A stretch of 19,145 bases of DNA from CAZFCK01 sp964517355 (GTDB taxonomy: Bacteria > Desulfobacterota > Desulfovibrionia > Desulfovibrionales > Desulfovibrionaceae), in NCBI GenBank assembly GCA_964517355.1, contig CAZFCK010000079.1, forward strand, positions 1-19,145. Direction: 5' to 3'. This document shows, one piece after another, positions 7,601 through 14,037 of the stretch. A program made the translations under genes and the position numbers. Under the pieces are notes generated by a model, which saw nothing but the letters and a program-made list of their open reading frames with translations, was not told the origin of the DNA and did not search any database. Position 1 is the stretch's first letter; each line of letters begins with the position of its first letter.

Positions 7601-7923
7601 AAAACGGCCAGATCGCCTTGGATGCGTTGCGGCGTAACGCCTATGATTGCATTGTGATGGATATACAGATGCCGGTGCTGGATGGCGTCATTGCGACAAG
7701 GATCATCCGCAATCATCCGGACTATAGTCATGTGTCCAAGATTCCGATAGTCGCTCTCACCGCCTATGCCATGATGGGCGATAAGGAGCGTTTTCTTGAC
7801 GCCGGGATGAACGACTATCTTTCCAAACCCGTAACGGTTGAGGATCTTATGCGTACCGTCATCAAGGCCGTGGGTGAGGGCAAGGCCGCCGGATATTCCC
7901 CGAAGCAATTGGCCCGGGATTGA
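4693..7923 (+). CDS. Soluble hybrid histidine kinase with five PAS domains and a receiver
   Basis: A 1076-residue cytoplasmic sensor kinase with no membrane helix or signal peptide. The order is a short coiled start (about 14-35), PAS-like domains at about 48-155, 165-288, 297-420, 438-555 and 558-680, HisKA with NMSHEIRTPLNG (phospho-acceptor His about 702), HATPase with N-box NLVGNAIKFSE, G1 DDEGIGIA and G2 GGTGLGLAIVKRLVG, and a C-terminal receiver (about 945-1065) with VEDD near its start, acceptor Asp about 990 in VMDIQMPVLDG, and the KP pair in LSKPV. There is no HPt domain, so the phosphate must go to a separate HPt protein or regulator, not found here. Cysteines in the fourth PAS (CPFFC, RRC) are unusual, but no cofactor motif is clear. 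Start choice is uncertain: TTG 4675, ATG 4693/4696 or GTG 4717 (GAGG eight bases before) are all possible. Confidence 0.93.
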   Translation: MMCNEVLQVSDAGKTKDELLREIETVRNELAVLRGKCGPAGSGLVLPLRLAESLPQLIAYVDEDLVFRYVNKASQAALDLDEARIVGRSLYDILGEDNAGTLDPLVVAALRGEEVRSAIRLACNAKQLRVDVQLLPDNDSFPNTRGFFLVMEDKTAMDAMSARLEESDYLHRLVFDNVREAIFVHGVMPHGLPGQFVDVNDAACRRLRYSREELLQLSPTVLDAPDAARKVIPWAMEQLYRNGHVLFETVHVTKDGRHIPVENHSIMFTLGGKRMTLTVSRDIAGRKMAADASKECENVFSSVVGNIPGVVFQFVLRADKTWLFTSLSHQCAELLGVSPEEGLLDAEAVFRRIHPQDQERMRQAIWESAASLGQYSMELRMQLDEGREHWLNVAATPQKTPDGDVVWNGVAMDVTRLKRVERELSVSERQLQEALERLSYHVNNSPLAVVEWDSDCRIKGWSPNAERIFGWKGVEVMRKPPDACPFFCEKEAGKEERRCALLGDGPLDQNIAEQRHYTKDGRTIFCRWYNSVRRDREGQVLSILSQVEDVTTMRLAESRYRALFQHMPDGIAIYEKDAVGGDFVFRDFNPMAERITKVKADAVKGRGLLELFPNMREFGLVEALDKALATGVPVNLPARYYKDDVREGWRENHIFSLPSNEVVAIFQDVTARKNVELELVKAKEQAEAASKAKSEFLANMSHEIRTPLNGVQGILQVMRLLDLPEEQARYISIAMKAVTRLTVLLSDILDLSKIEAGKLGLRDECFDLQDVMHSMEELFSQAASDKNLKLQYFIHNDVPRYLRGDVSRLQQVLLNLVGNAIKFSERGSVFVEIYPLPHNAQESRVLFAVDDEGIGIAHDMLDNVFTAFTQGEISVHRRYGGTGLGLAIVKRLVGLMRGEVAMASEPGVGTSVHFCLPFGKGEGRFLDKGKETLPSVDSNLAVLLVEDDVVNRLALSKILEKNNCNVDTAENGQIALDALRRNAYDCIVMDIQMPVLDGVIATRIIRNHPDYSHVSKIPIVALTAYAMMGDKERFLDAGMNDYLSKPVTVEDLMRTVIKAVGEGKAAGYSPKQLARD

Positions 7924-7955
7924 GCGCCGATATGGTTCTCGGTGCGTTCAAAGCG

Positions 7956-7998
7956 GATTCTCTGGTTCAGGAGGCCTTATTTCAAGGCGAAAATGCGC
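7956..7998 (+). repeat. Family-1 MITE-like repeat, decayed or variant copy
   Basis: The right end matches the family closely: GGCCTTATTTCAAGGC hairpin, then GAAAATGCGC and TA at 7999-8000. To the left, the long AT-rich arm is replaced by a short TCTCTGGTTCAGGAG foldback and the left terminal repeat is not recognisable. It begins about 30 bases after the hybrid-kinase stop. Confidence 0.6.
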
Positions 7999-8045
7999 TA
8001 GCCCGGCACGTTTTATCCTTCAAGGTTGATGGTGCGACTTTCGGA

Positions 8046-8113
8046 CAAAAGAAAAAAGAATGAAGTCGTTGGGTTCGCGCCCCACGACGGCCAGAGGGGG
8101 CCCCTGGACGCCG
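8046..8113 (-). terminator. Tandem-hairpin terminator-like repeat (R3 copy c), for mntP
   Basis: Read on the minus strand: first hairpin around CCAGGGGCCCCCTCTGG (8091-8107, with flanking CGGCG/CGCCG-like arms), then stem GTCGT/ACGAC plus GGG/CCC (8065-8088) around a CGCGAA loop, then TTCATTCTTTTTTCTTTTG as T-tract (8046-8064). It lies about 155 bases downstream of the mntP stop and would also stop mntP transcription from running into the convergent kinase gene. The lower stem differs in sequence from copies a and b yet still pairs, which supports RNA structure. Confidence 0.65.
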
Positions 8114-8237
8114 TAAAACGACTTTTTTATGCTTATTTTTGTCAATAATTATGGATTATTATCGTACGCGCTTTGCTCGGAAAGTCGAATAAAAAATCAG
8201 TATGATAGTTTTTGGGGTTTCAGGCTTGGAAAGTTAC

Positions 8238-8263
8238 GGAAGGGGTTCCCCTCTCGCGCTTCC
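8238..8263. repeat. Short dyad repeat (R5) next to the mntP stop
   Basis: The segment contains the palindrome GGGGTTCCCC flanked by GGAAG and CTTCC arms. The 15-mer AGCGCGAGAGGGGAA (minus strand, 8246-8260) recurs exactly on the plus strand at 19125-19139. It may act as an extra terminator stem for mntP but has no T-tract. Confidence 0.5.
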
Positions 8264-8266
8264 TTT

Positions 8267-8833
8267 CTAGAATACATCCGCCTGCCGCAGAATATTGAGG
8301 CCGATAAGCACCAGCACGACTCCGCCGAGCAGCTCGGCGCATTTCGAAAGACGCGCGGAGCGGGTAAACAGCCGCCCCAAATGCAATCCCGCGGCGGTGA
8401 AGAGAAAACATGTCACACCTATGACAAGGGCCGGGTACCAGATATCCACATGCAGCAGGGAAAGGGATAGTCCCACGGCCAGGGCGTCTATGCTCGTGGC
8501 CACGGAGAGCACGATCAAGTTGAAGCCTTTGGTCGGGTCGCAGCGGTCCTTTTTTTCCTCGGACTGGAGGGATTCTTTGATCATGCGCCCCCCGATGAAG
8601 AGCAGCAGCCCGAACGCCACCCAATGCGCCCAGGTCTCCATGAAGCTGCGGATACTGTAGCCCAGGCTCCAGCCCAACACCGGCATGACTCCTTGGAACA
8701 AACCGAAATGCCAGGCCAGACGCAATGTTTGCCGCAGCGTCACGATACGCAGGCAGATTCCGGAAGCGACGGAAACGGCAAAAGCGTCCATGGCCAGGGC
8801 TATTGAAAGAATGAGAACGGTAAAAAAATCCAT
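8267..8833 (-). CDS. mntP: Putative manganese efflux pump MntP
   Basis: A 188-residue polytopic inner-membrane protein of the MntP (YebN, DUF204) family, about the family's usual length and with its six-helix layout. The two repeat-related signature blocks are present: LSIALAMDAFAVSVASGI in the first helix and LSVATSIDALAVGLSLSL in the middle, each with the membrane-embedded aspartate (MDA, IDA) thought to bind Mn(II). A hydrophilic loop (EEKKDRCDPTKG) links the two halves. Members expel excess Mn(II), driven by ion gradients. ATG 8833 follows GAGAGGAG at good spacing. The 140-base gap to the divergent gene at 8974 must hold its promoter. I did not recognise a yybP-ykoY manganese riboswitch in it. 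The downstream R5 and R3c elements look like its terminators. Confidence 0.93.
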   Translation of the reverse strand: MDFFTVLILSIALAMDAFAVSVASGICLRIVTLRQTLRLAWHFGLFQGVMPVLGWSLGYSIRSFMETWAHWVAFGLLLFIGGRMIKESLQSEEKKDRCDPTKGFNLIVLSVATSIDALAVGLSLSLLHVDIWYPALVIGVTCFLFTAAGLHLGRLFTRSARLSKCAELLGGVVLVLIGLNILRQADVF

Positions 8834-8973
8834 AGGGTCTCCTCTCGGGTGCGCGACATGGAAAGGAAGACCTAACGATTTTACATGAGGTGCGCAAGTT
8901 CATCATGAAAAGCTTGGAGAAACTGTTTTATCACCCATTCCTTGATTGACCGAACCACTTGGAAGCGACATTC

Positions 8974-9777
8974 GTGGAAAAAGAACAACACAATGACAAG
9001 CCGTTGATCCTGGGGCTTGCAGCGGGGTACCACTGGGGGGATGTGCGCCCTTTTTTGCTTTCGTTGCAACGTACAGGCTTTGAGGGGCGATGCGTGCTGT
9101 TTGTTTCGCCCACCACGCGGCATGTTCCACAGCTGGAAGAGCACGGAGCCACGGTCGTGCCGTTTACGCGCGGCGAGCCTTTCACGCATCTGCCGTACAA
9201 TGCCCTGCGCTTCTTTCTCTACCTGGAGTGGTTGCGCCACAACGGGGGCGCGTACCGGCGTGTATTGCTTACCGACGTGCGGGACGTTGTTTTTCAACGC
9301 GACCCGTTTGCCTATGACTGGCCTCCGGGGCTTTCGGTTTTTCACGAAGACCTTTCCATGACCATTGGGCAGTGCCCCCATATGGAGCGCTGGATCAAGG
9401 GGCACCTTGGGGGCGCTGTTTTCACGGCGCTTCGGGATGAGCACATAGTGTGCTCAGGAACGACCATAGGTGATTGTTCGGCGATAATCAGCTATCTGGA
9501 GGCCCTTACGGCGCGGTTGGAGCCCTTTGCACCGGGGGAGCGCATGGCGGGGTATGACCAGGGCGTGCATAATCTGCTTATCCATGGGAATTTTTTGGAG
9601 ATGGTGACGTGTTTCGACAACAGCGGTCCGGTGTTGACCTTGGGCTATAAGCGTGGGGGAGCGCCTTTGAACGGCCGGGGAGAGATACTTGCGGAGAACG
9701 GCGCCGCCGCGTTTCTCGTCCACCAGTATGACCGGCACCCCGAACTTTTTCGCCATGTACGCCGGCTGTGGGCGTAA
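8974..9777 (+). CDS. Glycosyltransferase-like protein (GT-A nucleotide-diphospho-sugar transferase type)
   Basis: A 267-residue soluble protein. RRVLLTDVRDVVFQRDPF at about 95-112 is the typical GT-A strand ending in an acidic DxxD/DxD-like site followed by the F-x-x-D-P-F block of nucleotide-diphospho-sugar transferases. YDQGVHNLLIHG (about 194-205) and a C-terminal HQYDRHPELF (250-259) are further conserved-looking pieces, with histidine as a possible metal ligand. The donor, acceptor and exact family are not identifiable from the sequence alone. I prefer GTG 8974, because GGAAG lies 8 bases upstream; TTG 8959 would add five residues. It is divergent from mntP and has no sugar-pathway genes beside it. 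A region free of genes follows. Confidence 0.75.
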   Translation: MEKEQHNDKPLILGLAAGYHWGDVRPFLLSLQRTGFEGRCVLFVSPTTRHVPQLEEHGATVVPFTRGEPFTHLPYNALRFFLYLEWLRHNGGAYRRVLLTDVRDVVFQRDPFAYDWPPGLSVFHEDLSMTIGQCPHMERWIKGHLGGAVFTALRDEHIVCSGTTIGDCSAIISYLEALTARLEPFAPGERMAGYDQGVHNLLIHGNFLEMVTCFDNSGPVLTLGYKRGGAPLNGRGEILAENGAAAFLVHQYDRHPELFRHVRRLWA

Positions 9778-9934
9778 CGTGTTGCCTGGCCGCGCCATGC
9801 CCCAGGGATGCAAAGATCGAAAGGTTTTTTATCCCTCTGAGCGGCAGTCGCCGTGACCTCCTCTGCCACGCGCGGCCTGATCCGGAGGCGCCTGTGGAAC
9901 GCGCCCGGATATGTGACGCCTTACGGCGATAACG

Positions 9935-10045
9935 CCTTATACCGTTTCCCATTTGAGATGCAAAAAACTGCCTCAAAATAGGCTGTGATTTCAGCGGATA
10001 CCGTCACACATTTTTTGTGTCGACTGCGGGAAATGGTATTACAGG
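9935..10045. repeat. Imperfect 111-bp inverted-repeat element
   Basis: CCTTATACCGTTTCCC at 9935-9950 is an imperfect inverted copy of GGGAAATGGTATTACAGG at 10028-10045. Smaller foldbacks lie between them, including ACACA-TTTTTT-TGTGT near 10005-10020 and GCCT/AGGC near 9973-9984. It resembles a structured intergenic repeat, but only one copy is in this window, so its status is unproven. Confidence 0.4.
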
Positions 10046-10165
10046 GGCTGGCATGTCATTGTGAAATTGTCTTGCCTCCGGTGGCTTGAGATTCCCCTGA
10101 TCTTTGTGGCGGACATAACTTCTGAACATGTTGGCAATGTTGAATACGATAACCTTGAGACCAGG

Positions 10166-10187
10166 GGGGCGTTCCCCCCTGGCGGGG
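10166..10187. repeat. Strong GC hairpin (R4)
   Basis: CCAGGGGGG-CGTT-CCCCCCTGG is a perfect 9-bp stem with a 4-base loop, about 45 bases beyond the cupin stop codon. There is no T-tract on either side, so it would act as an RNA-stabilising or rho-blocking hairpin rather than a classical terminator. A related but broken version occurs at about 18998-19027 (GGGGGGCGTTCCCC, then CTGGCGGGG). The rest of 9778-10232 shows no gene that I can support. Confidence 0.55.
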
Positions 10188-10232
10188 ATTGGGGCGGGGC
10201 CTCAACATAACCCATCAGTAAGGTGAAATGCG

Positions 10233-10550
10233 TTAAATTGGGGGAGCGATAGTCACCAGAACGCGCATTTCCTTTTCAGCCCGCACGCCATGAGGCGCAG
10301 CGATATCAACAATCAAGACATCTCCTGCTTTCGCGGGAAGAAGCGCTCCGTCCTTGCCGAGAAACTGCCCTTCACCTTCCAGGACGGCAATGGACAGTTG
10401 TCCTTCAATTTCATGAGCGTGTACAGGCAATTCCTGGCCGGGAGCGAAATTGAAGTTAATGATTTTAAAATATGGCGATTCATGCACCAGGTAGCTTGAA
10501 AAACTCTGTTCCTTAAATCCGTTTTCTTCGAGCAGGTTCACCTTTTTCAC
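10233..10550 (-). CDS. Small single-domain cupin protein
   Basis: A 105-residue protein made of one cupin beta-barrel. Motif 1 is visible as PGQELPVHAHEIEGQ followed by LEGEG (about residues 37-60), with the HxH metal pair. Motif 2 is GDVLIVDIAAPHGVRA (about 76-91), giving the third histidine. The usual glutamate ligand after HxH is less clear: EIEGQ offers Glu or Gln. Such small cupins bind a metal and often act on, or sense, small organic acids or sugars; the ligand here is unknown. The start is GTG at 10550 with a strong AAAGGAG seven bases upstream, and the protein reads MKKVNLLEENGFKEQ. It lies downstream of, and co-oriented with, the DUF3592-like gene but is separated from it by a 213-bp gap containing a decayed repeat, so it is probably its own unit. 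Confidence 0.88.
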   Translation of the reverse strand: MKKVNLLEENGFKEQSFSSYLVHESPYFKIINFNFAPGQELPVHAHEIEGQLSIAVLEGEGQFLGKDGALLPAKAGDVLIVDIAAPHGVRAEKEMRVLVTIAPPI

Positions 10551-10598
10551 GATAGTGCTCCTTTAGCGCGCCCAAATCTTTGAAAAAGGTTGGGCTGT

Positions 10599-10670
10599 CT
10601 CATGCATTCCACTGAAATAATAGGATATTACCTCAGGCGCGAGCCTTGTTTCAAGGCGGCAATGCGCTCA
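10599..10670 (+). repeat. Family-1 MITE-like repeat, diverged copy
   Basis: GAGCCTTGTTTCAAGGC (10641-10657) is identical to the small hairpin of the intact copies, and the following GGCAATGCGCTC resembles the right end. To the left, ATGCATTCCACTGAAATAAT...ATTACCTCAGG keeps the pattern of the outer stem and long arm with many changes. No clean flanking TA remains, so this is an old copy, upstream of the cupin gene. Confidence 0.55.
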
Positions 10671-10721
10671 TTGAATGCATATCCGGTTCACCCGCATCAT
10701 AACCCGGCCGGCAATAAAATC

Positions 10722-10737
10722 TTTGACTCAAGTCAAA
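10722..10737 (-). terminator. Weak terminator-like hairpin after the DUF3592-like gene
   Basis: TTTGACT-CA-AGTCAAA is a 7-bp stem about 30 bases past the stop codon. On the minus strand it is followed by GATTTTATT, a modest T-rich tail. The 2-base loop means the inner pairs must open, so it is a weak candidate. Confidence 0.3.
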
Positions 10738-10763
10738 AAAAACTCGCCATGCTTAAAACATTC

Positions 10764-11333
10764 TTATTCCTTCTCTGAGGCGTTCCTGAATTCCGGAGCC
10801 GTGCGGATGACGAAGATAATCAAGCCAGCGGTCACCAAGAGGGCGAGAAGCGCGTTACGCAGATGTGTGGTTATGCGACTGTGGATGTCATTGCGCACAC
10901 CCGGCAGCAATACGCTGCGCCGCGGGTCTTGAGGAGCGTGATAGACCGTGACCGCACGCCCTTCCGGGTAAGCGGACAACAAGGCCGCCGCTCCCTGCCA
11001 ACTTTCGTCGTAACCACAATTATTATCTTGAAAACAAATTCTTTCGCCGGTGTATTTCTCACCGTTCACTTCATAAGCGTAGCGGACGGCTCCGAAATAA
11101 TGCGTAACCGGCATATGTGAAAAACGGCCTTTGACTTCGCTTCTTACATGTTGCTCCAAAATGGACCCCTTGGCGGATATCCATTCCTCGCTTTCCATCA
11201 TCAAAGGCAGGATGACGTATTTATCCTCCCAAAAATACTTGACTTCAAGCCACGCATACATTCCGCCGGCCAACGCCAAGGCCCCGGCGAGATATGGAAG
11301 ATAAGTCCACAATCTTTTCCACAGATTTAGCAT
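10764..11333 (-). CDS. Two-helix membrane protein, DUF3592-like
   Basis: A 189-residue protein with a membrane helix near each end (about 12-31, LPYLAGALALAGGMYAWLEV, and about 158-178, NALLALLVTAGLIIFVIRTA) and a central soluble part of about 120 residues. The middle carries the DUF3592 pattern: a Y-x-Y-x-V-N-G-x-x-Y-T-G-E-x-I block (VRYAYEVNGEKYTGERICF) and a YPEGRAVTVYHAPQDPRRSVL block near its end. DUF3592 proteins have no established function. The frame is open to 11573, but the extension overlaps the upstream gene and looks non-coding, so I use ATG 11333, with AAGG about 12 bases before it (weak). It follows the 94-residue gene by 76 bases on the same strand, suggesting co-transcription. 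Confidence 0.8.
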   Translation of the reverse strand: MLNLWKRLWTYLPYLAGALALAGGMYAWLEVKYFWEDKYVILPLMMESEEWISAKGSILEQHVRSEVKGRFSHMPVTHYFGAVRYAYEVNGEKYTGERICFQDNNCGYDESWQGAAALLSAYPEGRAVTVYHAPQDPRRSVLLPGVRNDIHSRITTHLRNALLALLVTAGLIIFVIRTAPEFRNASEKE

Positions 11334-11409
11334 CGGCGTTGCTACCTTCTGCTGCGTTATCAGCCCTTCCCCATTACGTGGCGCACTCGAAATCGTTTCG
11401 AAAATCCGT

Positions 11410-11694
11410 TCAGGATTCTTCAGTTTCCTGGGGAATGATGCGCAACATGCTCTCAGAGAACAGGAACAGGCAATCGACCATAAAGGCGTACTCAGGGCAT
11501 TCCTCACGCCACAATGCCATCTGCTCTTTGACCATTTCCCGTGCCTGGTGGACTTGTTCGTGGGTCTCCGCATTGTTTATCGCGGCCAGGGCTTCAAGAT
11601 AGTCGTCGCTCATATAGGCGGTGAGCACCGCTTTGGAAACGCGCCCCTTGTCCAGGCCATCCCAGACTCCGGGCTTGTGGTTTTGGGCCGTCAT
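11410..11694 (-). CDS. Uncharacterised 94-residue acidic helical protein
   Basis: I do not recognise a family. The product is small, acidic and probably mostly alpha-helical (DDYLEALAAINNAETHEQVH, then REMVKEQMALWREE), with no signal peptide and no clear membrane helix. The hydrophobic stretch YAFMVDCLFLFSESML (about 69-84) could pack in a helix bundle. The gene call is well supported by AAAGGAG six bases before ATG 11694 and by tight spacing on the same strand: panD ends 62 bases upstream and the DUF3592-like gene starts 76 bases downstream. No terminator is visible on either side, so the three are likely one transcript. A functional link to pantothenate synthesis is not implied by the sequence. 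Confidence 0.75.
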   Translation of the reverse strand: MTAQNHKPGVWDGLDKGRVSKAVLTAYMSDDYLEALAAINNAETHEQVHQAREMVKEQMALWREECPEYAFMVDCLFLFSESMLRIIPQETEES

Positions 11695-11756
11695 ACCAAG
11701 CTCCTTTATTCTGAAAGCATATTGTGAGACCGGCGGTTATGGAGATTTATCGGTAA

Positions 11757-12110
11757 TTATTGCGCAACCGTGGGAGTGTTCCCCGGGCCGCAAATGACGA
11801 CGCGCGGCACGTGGCTGTTCTGCTCCTGCGCGTCCAGCCACGCAAAGGAGCAGATGATGACGCGATGCCCCACATCTCCTTTAAGCGCGGCCGCTCCGTT
11901 AAGGCAGACCTCGCCGGGTTCGCCCTCAATGGCGTAGGTGGTCAGGCGTTCGCCATTGTCCACGTTGTACACGTCCACTTGCTCGAAAGGGGCGATAGCG
12001 GCGAGACGCAGCAACTCCGGGTCTATGGAAATGGAACCGATATAATCGCGATTGGCGTCCGTGAGTGTTGCACGGTGAATTTTTCCTCGCAAAAAGCAGC
12101 GCAACGACAT
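11757..12110 (-). CDS. panD: Aspartate 1-decarboxylase (pyruvoyl enzyme)
   Basis: A 117-residue proenzyme that decarboxylates L-aspartate to beta-alanine, the first committed supply step for pantothenate and coenzyme A. It begins MSLRCFLRGKIHRATLTDAN, as the family does. Self-cleavage is expected between Gly25 and Ser26 in YIGSISID, the serine becoming the pyruvoyl cofactor. The known functional residues are in place: Lys10, His12, Tyr23, Arg55, Thr58, Tyr59 and Asn71 in LNGAAA. The active form is a cytoplasmic tetramer. The length is close to the usual 117-130. The frame is open to 12191; I chose ATG 12110 because it gives the family start and AAGGA lies 8 bases before it. No panB, panC or panE is in the window, so the gene stands apart from its pathway. 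Confidence 0.95.
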   Translation of the reverse strand: MSLRCFLRGKIHRATLTDANRDYIGSISIDPELLRLAAIAPFEQVDVYNVDNGERLTTYAIEGEPGEVCLNGAAALKGDVGHRVIICSFAWLDAQEQNSHVPRVVICGPGNTPTVAQ

Positions 12111-12515
12111 GTGATGATCCTTGGTTAAAAAAGGGTGTACGGAAAAAGGGAACGACCATGGAAGGGGCGGCAGCTTTCTGGGCGTGATCAACTCCCGTAT
12201 CGAATGCCGGAAACCTGAGACTCATACGCTTGATGCGCGGAGCATGCAAGCGCCGAATGGGAAAAGGCAGCCTTCAAGAAAACAAACAATTGTAGATGAA
12301 TAGTTTCTTTATGTGCCGGCCGTACCCCCTCCGCGAGACCTTGTGAGCGATGCCGGAAAATCGTCCTGTTACACAGCAACATGCTGTTATCAAAGGTGAT
12401 CTGTGGGCAGGAAAAAGAACGGGAAAAAGCGGTCATTTCACTCGGAGCGGAGTGAAGAGCGCAGCAAAACCGACACGGTTAAGATAAGCAAGCTATTCGG
12501 TTGTGCAAGACCGAA
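12111..12515. other. 405-bp intergenic stretch upstream of panD, no supported gene
   Basis: It should contain the panD promoter and the 3' end of the exported-protein transcript. Two small perfect hairpins are visible: ACAGCA-ACA-TGCTGT at 12373-12387 and TTCACTC/GAGTGAA near 12437-12456. Neither has a T-tract. No open frame here resembles a protein, and I see no RNA gene. Confidence 0.45.
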
Positions 12516-12516
12516 T
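12495..12516 (-). terminator. Hairpin overlapping the stop of the 111-residue exported protein
   Basis: ATTCGGT (12495-12501) pairs perfectly with ACCGAAT (12510-12516) around an 8-base loop. On the minus strand the following AGCTTGCTTATCTT is only moderately T-rich, so termination strength is doubtful. Confidence 0.35.
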
Positions 12517-12851
12517 TAAAAATTACCCCTGCTCAGAAGGCAGTTTTCCACATTGTTGAAAAGATCAACTGTGAAATAGAGGTCTTTGACAGGCAACGAT
12601 TCAGCATCCATGGAATTAATCTCAGTGTGTTGATAGTAGTTTGATAAATGGACGATAGCGAGCTGTTTGCAGGGGTCCTGCGAAACAGTGTATGTTTCGT
12701 TGTTCAAGGTGTCATGGCAATAATATGCGGTGTGCTTGGCGGCAATACACCAGGAAAGATGAACGGCTTTCCATTCGCCAGCCATGGCCGCTCCGGAACA
12801 AGCAAGAATAATCGCCAATGTTGCCGCAGTATAAAAAAATATCTGTTTCAT
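12516..12851 (-). CDS. Small exported four-cysteine protein A
   Basis: A 111-residue protein with a classical signal peptide (MKQIFFYTAATLAIILACSG...AMA, cleavage probably after residue 24 before GEWK). The mature part of about 87 residues has four cysteines in the pattern W-x7-C-x9-C-x15-C-x42-C and ends seven residues after the last. It fits a periplasmic or secreted protein stabilised by two disulfides. I do not recognise a named family. The protein from 13044-13418 has the same layout, so the two are paralogues. ATG 12851 follows GGAGA seven bases upstream. The gene sits 192 bases downstream of its paralogue on the same strand, with a long enough gap for its own promoter. Confidence 0.75.
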   Translation of the reverse strand: MKQIFFYTAATLAIILACSGAAMAGEWKAVHLSWCIAAKHTAYYCHDTLNNETYTVSQDPCKQLAIVHLSNYYQHTEINSMDAESLPVKDLYFTVDLFNNVENCLLSRGNF

Positions 12852-13043
12852 GATGCATTCTCCATAAAAATGGATAGTATCTTGCAGCTTCGCACGGTGA
12901 GGCGCATTGTTGCGTTGAATCGTTTGTATCTTTACTGCATGCCTATAATGTTTATCACAGAGCGAGCAATATTGCCTTGAAGCGGCAGTGGCGTTTCGCC
13001 CAAAAAGCGGAGAGTGAAAATTGCAAAGATCCGCGTCCTGGTC

Positions 13044-13418
13044 TCAGAAAGGCCGCACAAGTCCGCAATGGGTCACCGCACCGTCTTCATCATAAAAAAG
13101 ATGCAGATAAACAGGCAAGGTCCATACCTTTTCAGCCAGCGTGCCGGGTTTAATGGTGTATTTGTCGTTATTGTTCAACACCTCTGTGGCCATCAGCTGA
13201 CAATTTTTCCAGGGCAGACTAATGAAATTGGCTTGGCGTGTGGTGAGATTCGCCCCTCTGCAGTTTAAGACATCGGGTCTGCCCGTGGCGACGTAGCAGA
13301 AATACAGCGCGTAAGAATTCCATCCAGGGACAGTTTCTGGCTGCGCGGGGGATTCCTGAGCAAAGGCCGCCGTTGCAAAGAACACGACGAGCAGGGCTGT
13401 GAAAAAGATTGATTTCAT
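13044..13418 (-). CDS. Small exported four-cysteine protein B (paralogue of A)
   Basis: A 124-residue protein with a signal peptide (MKSIFFTALLVVFFATAAFA, cleavage likely before QES). The mature chain shows W-x7-C-x11-C-x19-C-x44-C and ends six residues after the last cysteine (CGLVRPF), nearly the same spacing as protein A (CLLSRGNF). Local matches include W(N/K)...(W/F)C(Y/I).A and (N/P)C(Q/K).L. Function is unknown; periplasmic location is inferred from the signal peptide. The in-frame ATG at 13436 lies before the Shine-Dalgarno AGGAGAGG, so ATG 13418 is the real start. Tandem duplication of this gene is the simplest explanation for the pair. Confidence 0.78.
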   Translation of the reverse strand: MKSIFFTALLVVFFATAAFAQESPAQPETVPGWNSYALYFCYVATGRPDVLNCRGANLTTRQANFISLPWKNCQLMATEVLNNNDKYTIKPGTLAEKVWTLPVYLHLFYDEDGAVTHCGLVRPF

Positions 13419-14037
13419 ATGCCTCTCCTGACTCATGATAAAAGGTGCGCAGTGTGCAATCCGGTGCGCCGGCTACGGCAAGCGGCAAGCGCTCGGATCA
13501 CGGGTTTGCTTTGGTTTCCATTGTAAAGAAGACCAACCTGATACGTTTATATTACTCCTGATATCATGCTTATACGCCAAAAGGGAACGTAATGGCAAGA
13601 GGGCGCGCAGGGGGCGGAGAAAGGGGGAGTGCGGCGCCGTTGCAGGTATTCCAACAAGATATGCTTGTGAAAGGCGACTGGTTCGGCCTGCTTTTCAACG
13701 CCCTTTCCTCGTGAAGCAAGACGCTCTCCCGAATCAATCTCCCATTGATTCAGGTTGATGCGGAAGAGCGCTCCGTCGATTGCCGGATCGATGCGCAGAT
13801 ATTTCCATGTGTGGAGAAAAACCCGGGCAAGAGGTTCTTCCCGCCGCGGGATTCGTTTTCCACGGATAATGCCGGGTATGCCGCATTGCGGGAAAAGGCA
13901 GAGGAGAGCTTGAAACAACCTACTTATAATATTGAATTTTATTGGCTCCGTACTCAGGTCGTCCAGAGGAGATGTCCCCCCGGATTTATAGACGCGCTGA
14001 CAAATGTTTTCGCTATATAAGTTGGCTGTAATGGCTA
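13419..14037. other. Gene-poor stretch with two ambiguous overlapping frames
   Basis: A minus-strand frame (13547-14089, 180 codons) and a plus-strand frame (13745-14020, 91 codons from a TTG) overlap. Neither has a recognisable family, signal peptide or good ribosome-binding site. The minus frame would take its ATG from inside the MITE at 14038-14160, which argues against it. The stretch may be a decayed gene or simply spacer; the end near 13419 must hold the promoter of exported protein B. Confidence 0.4.

Noticed and set aside
8834..8973. yybP-ykoY-type manganese riboswitch ahead of mntP
   Set aside because: The leader shows none of the conserved loop sequences of that riboswitch that I know.
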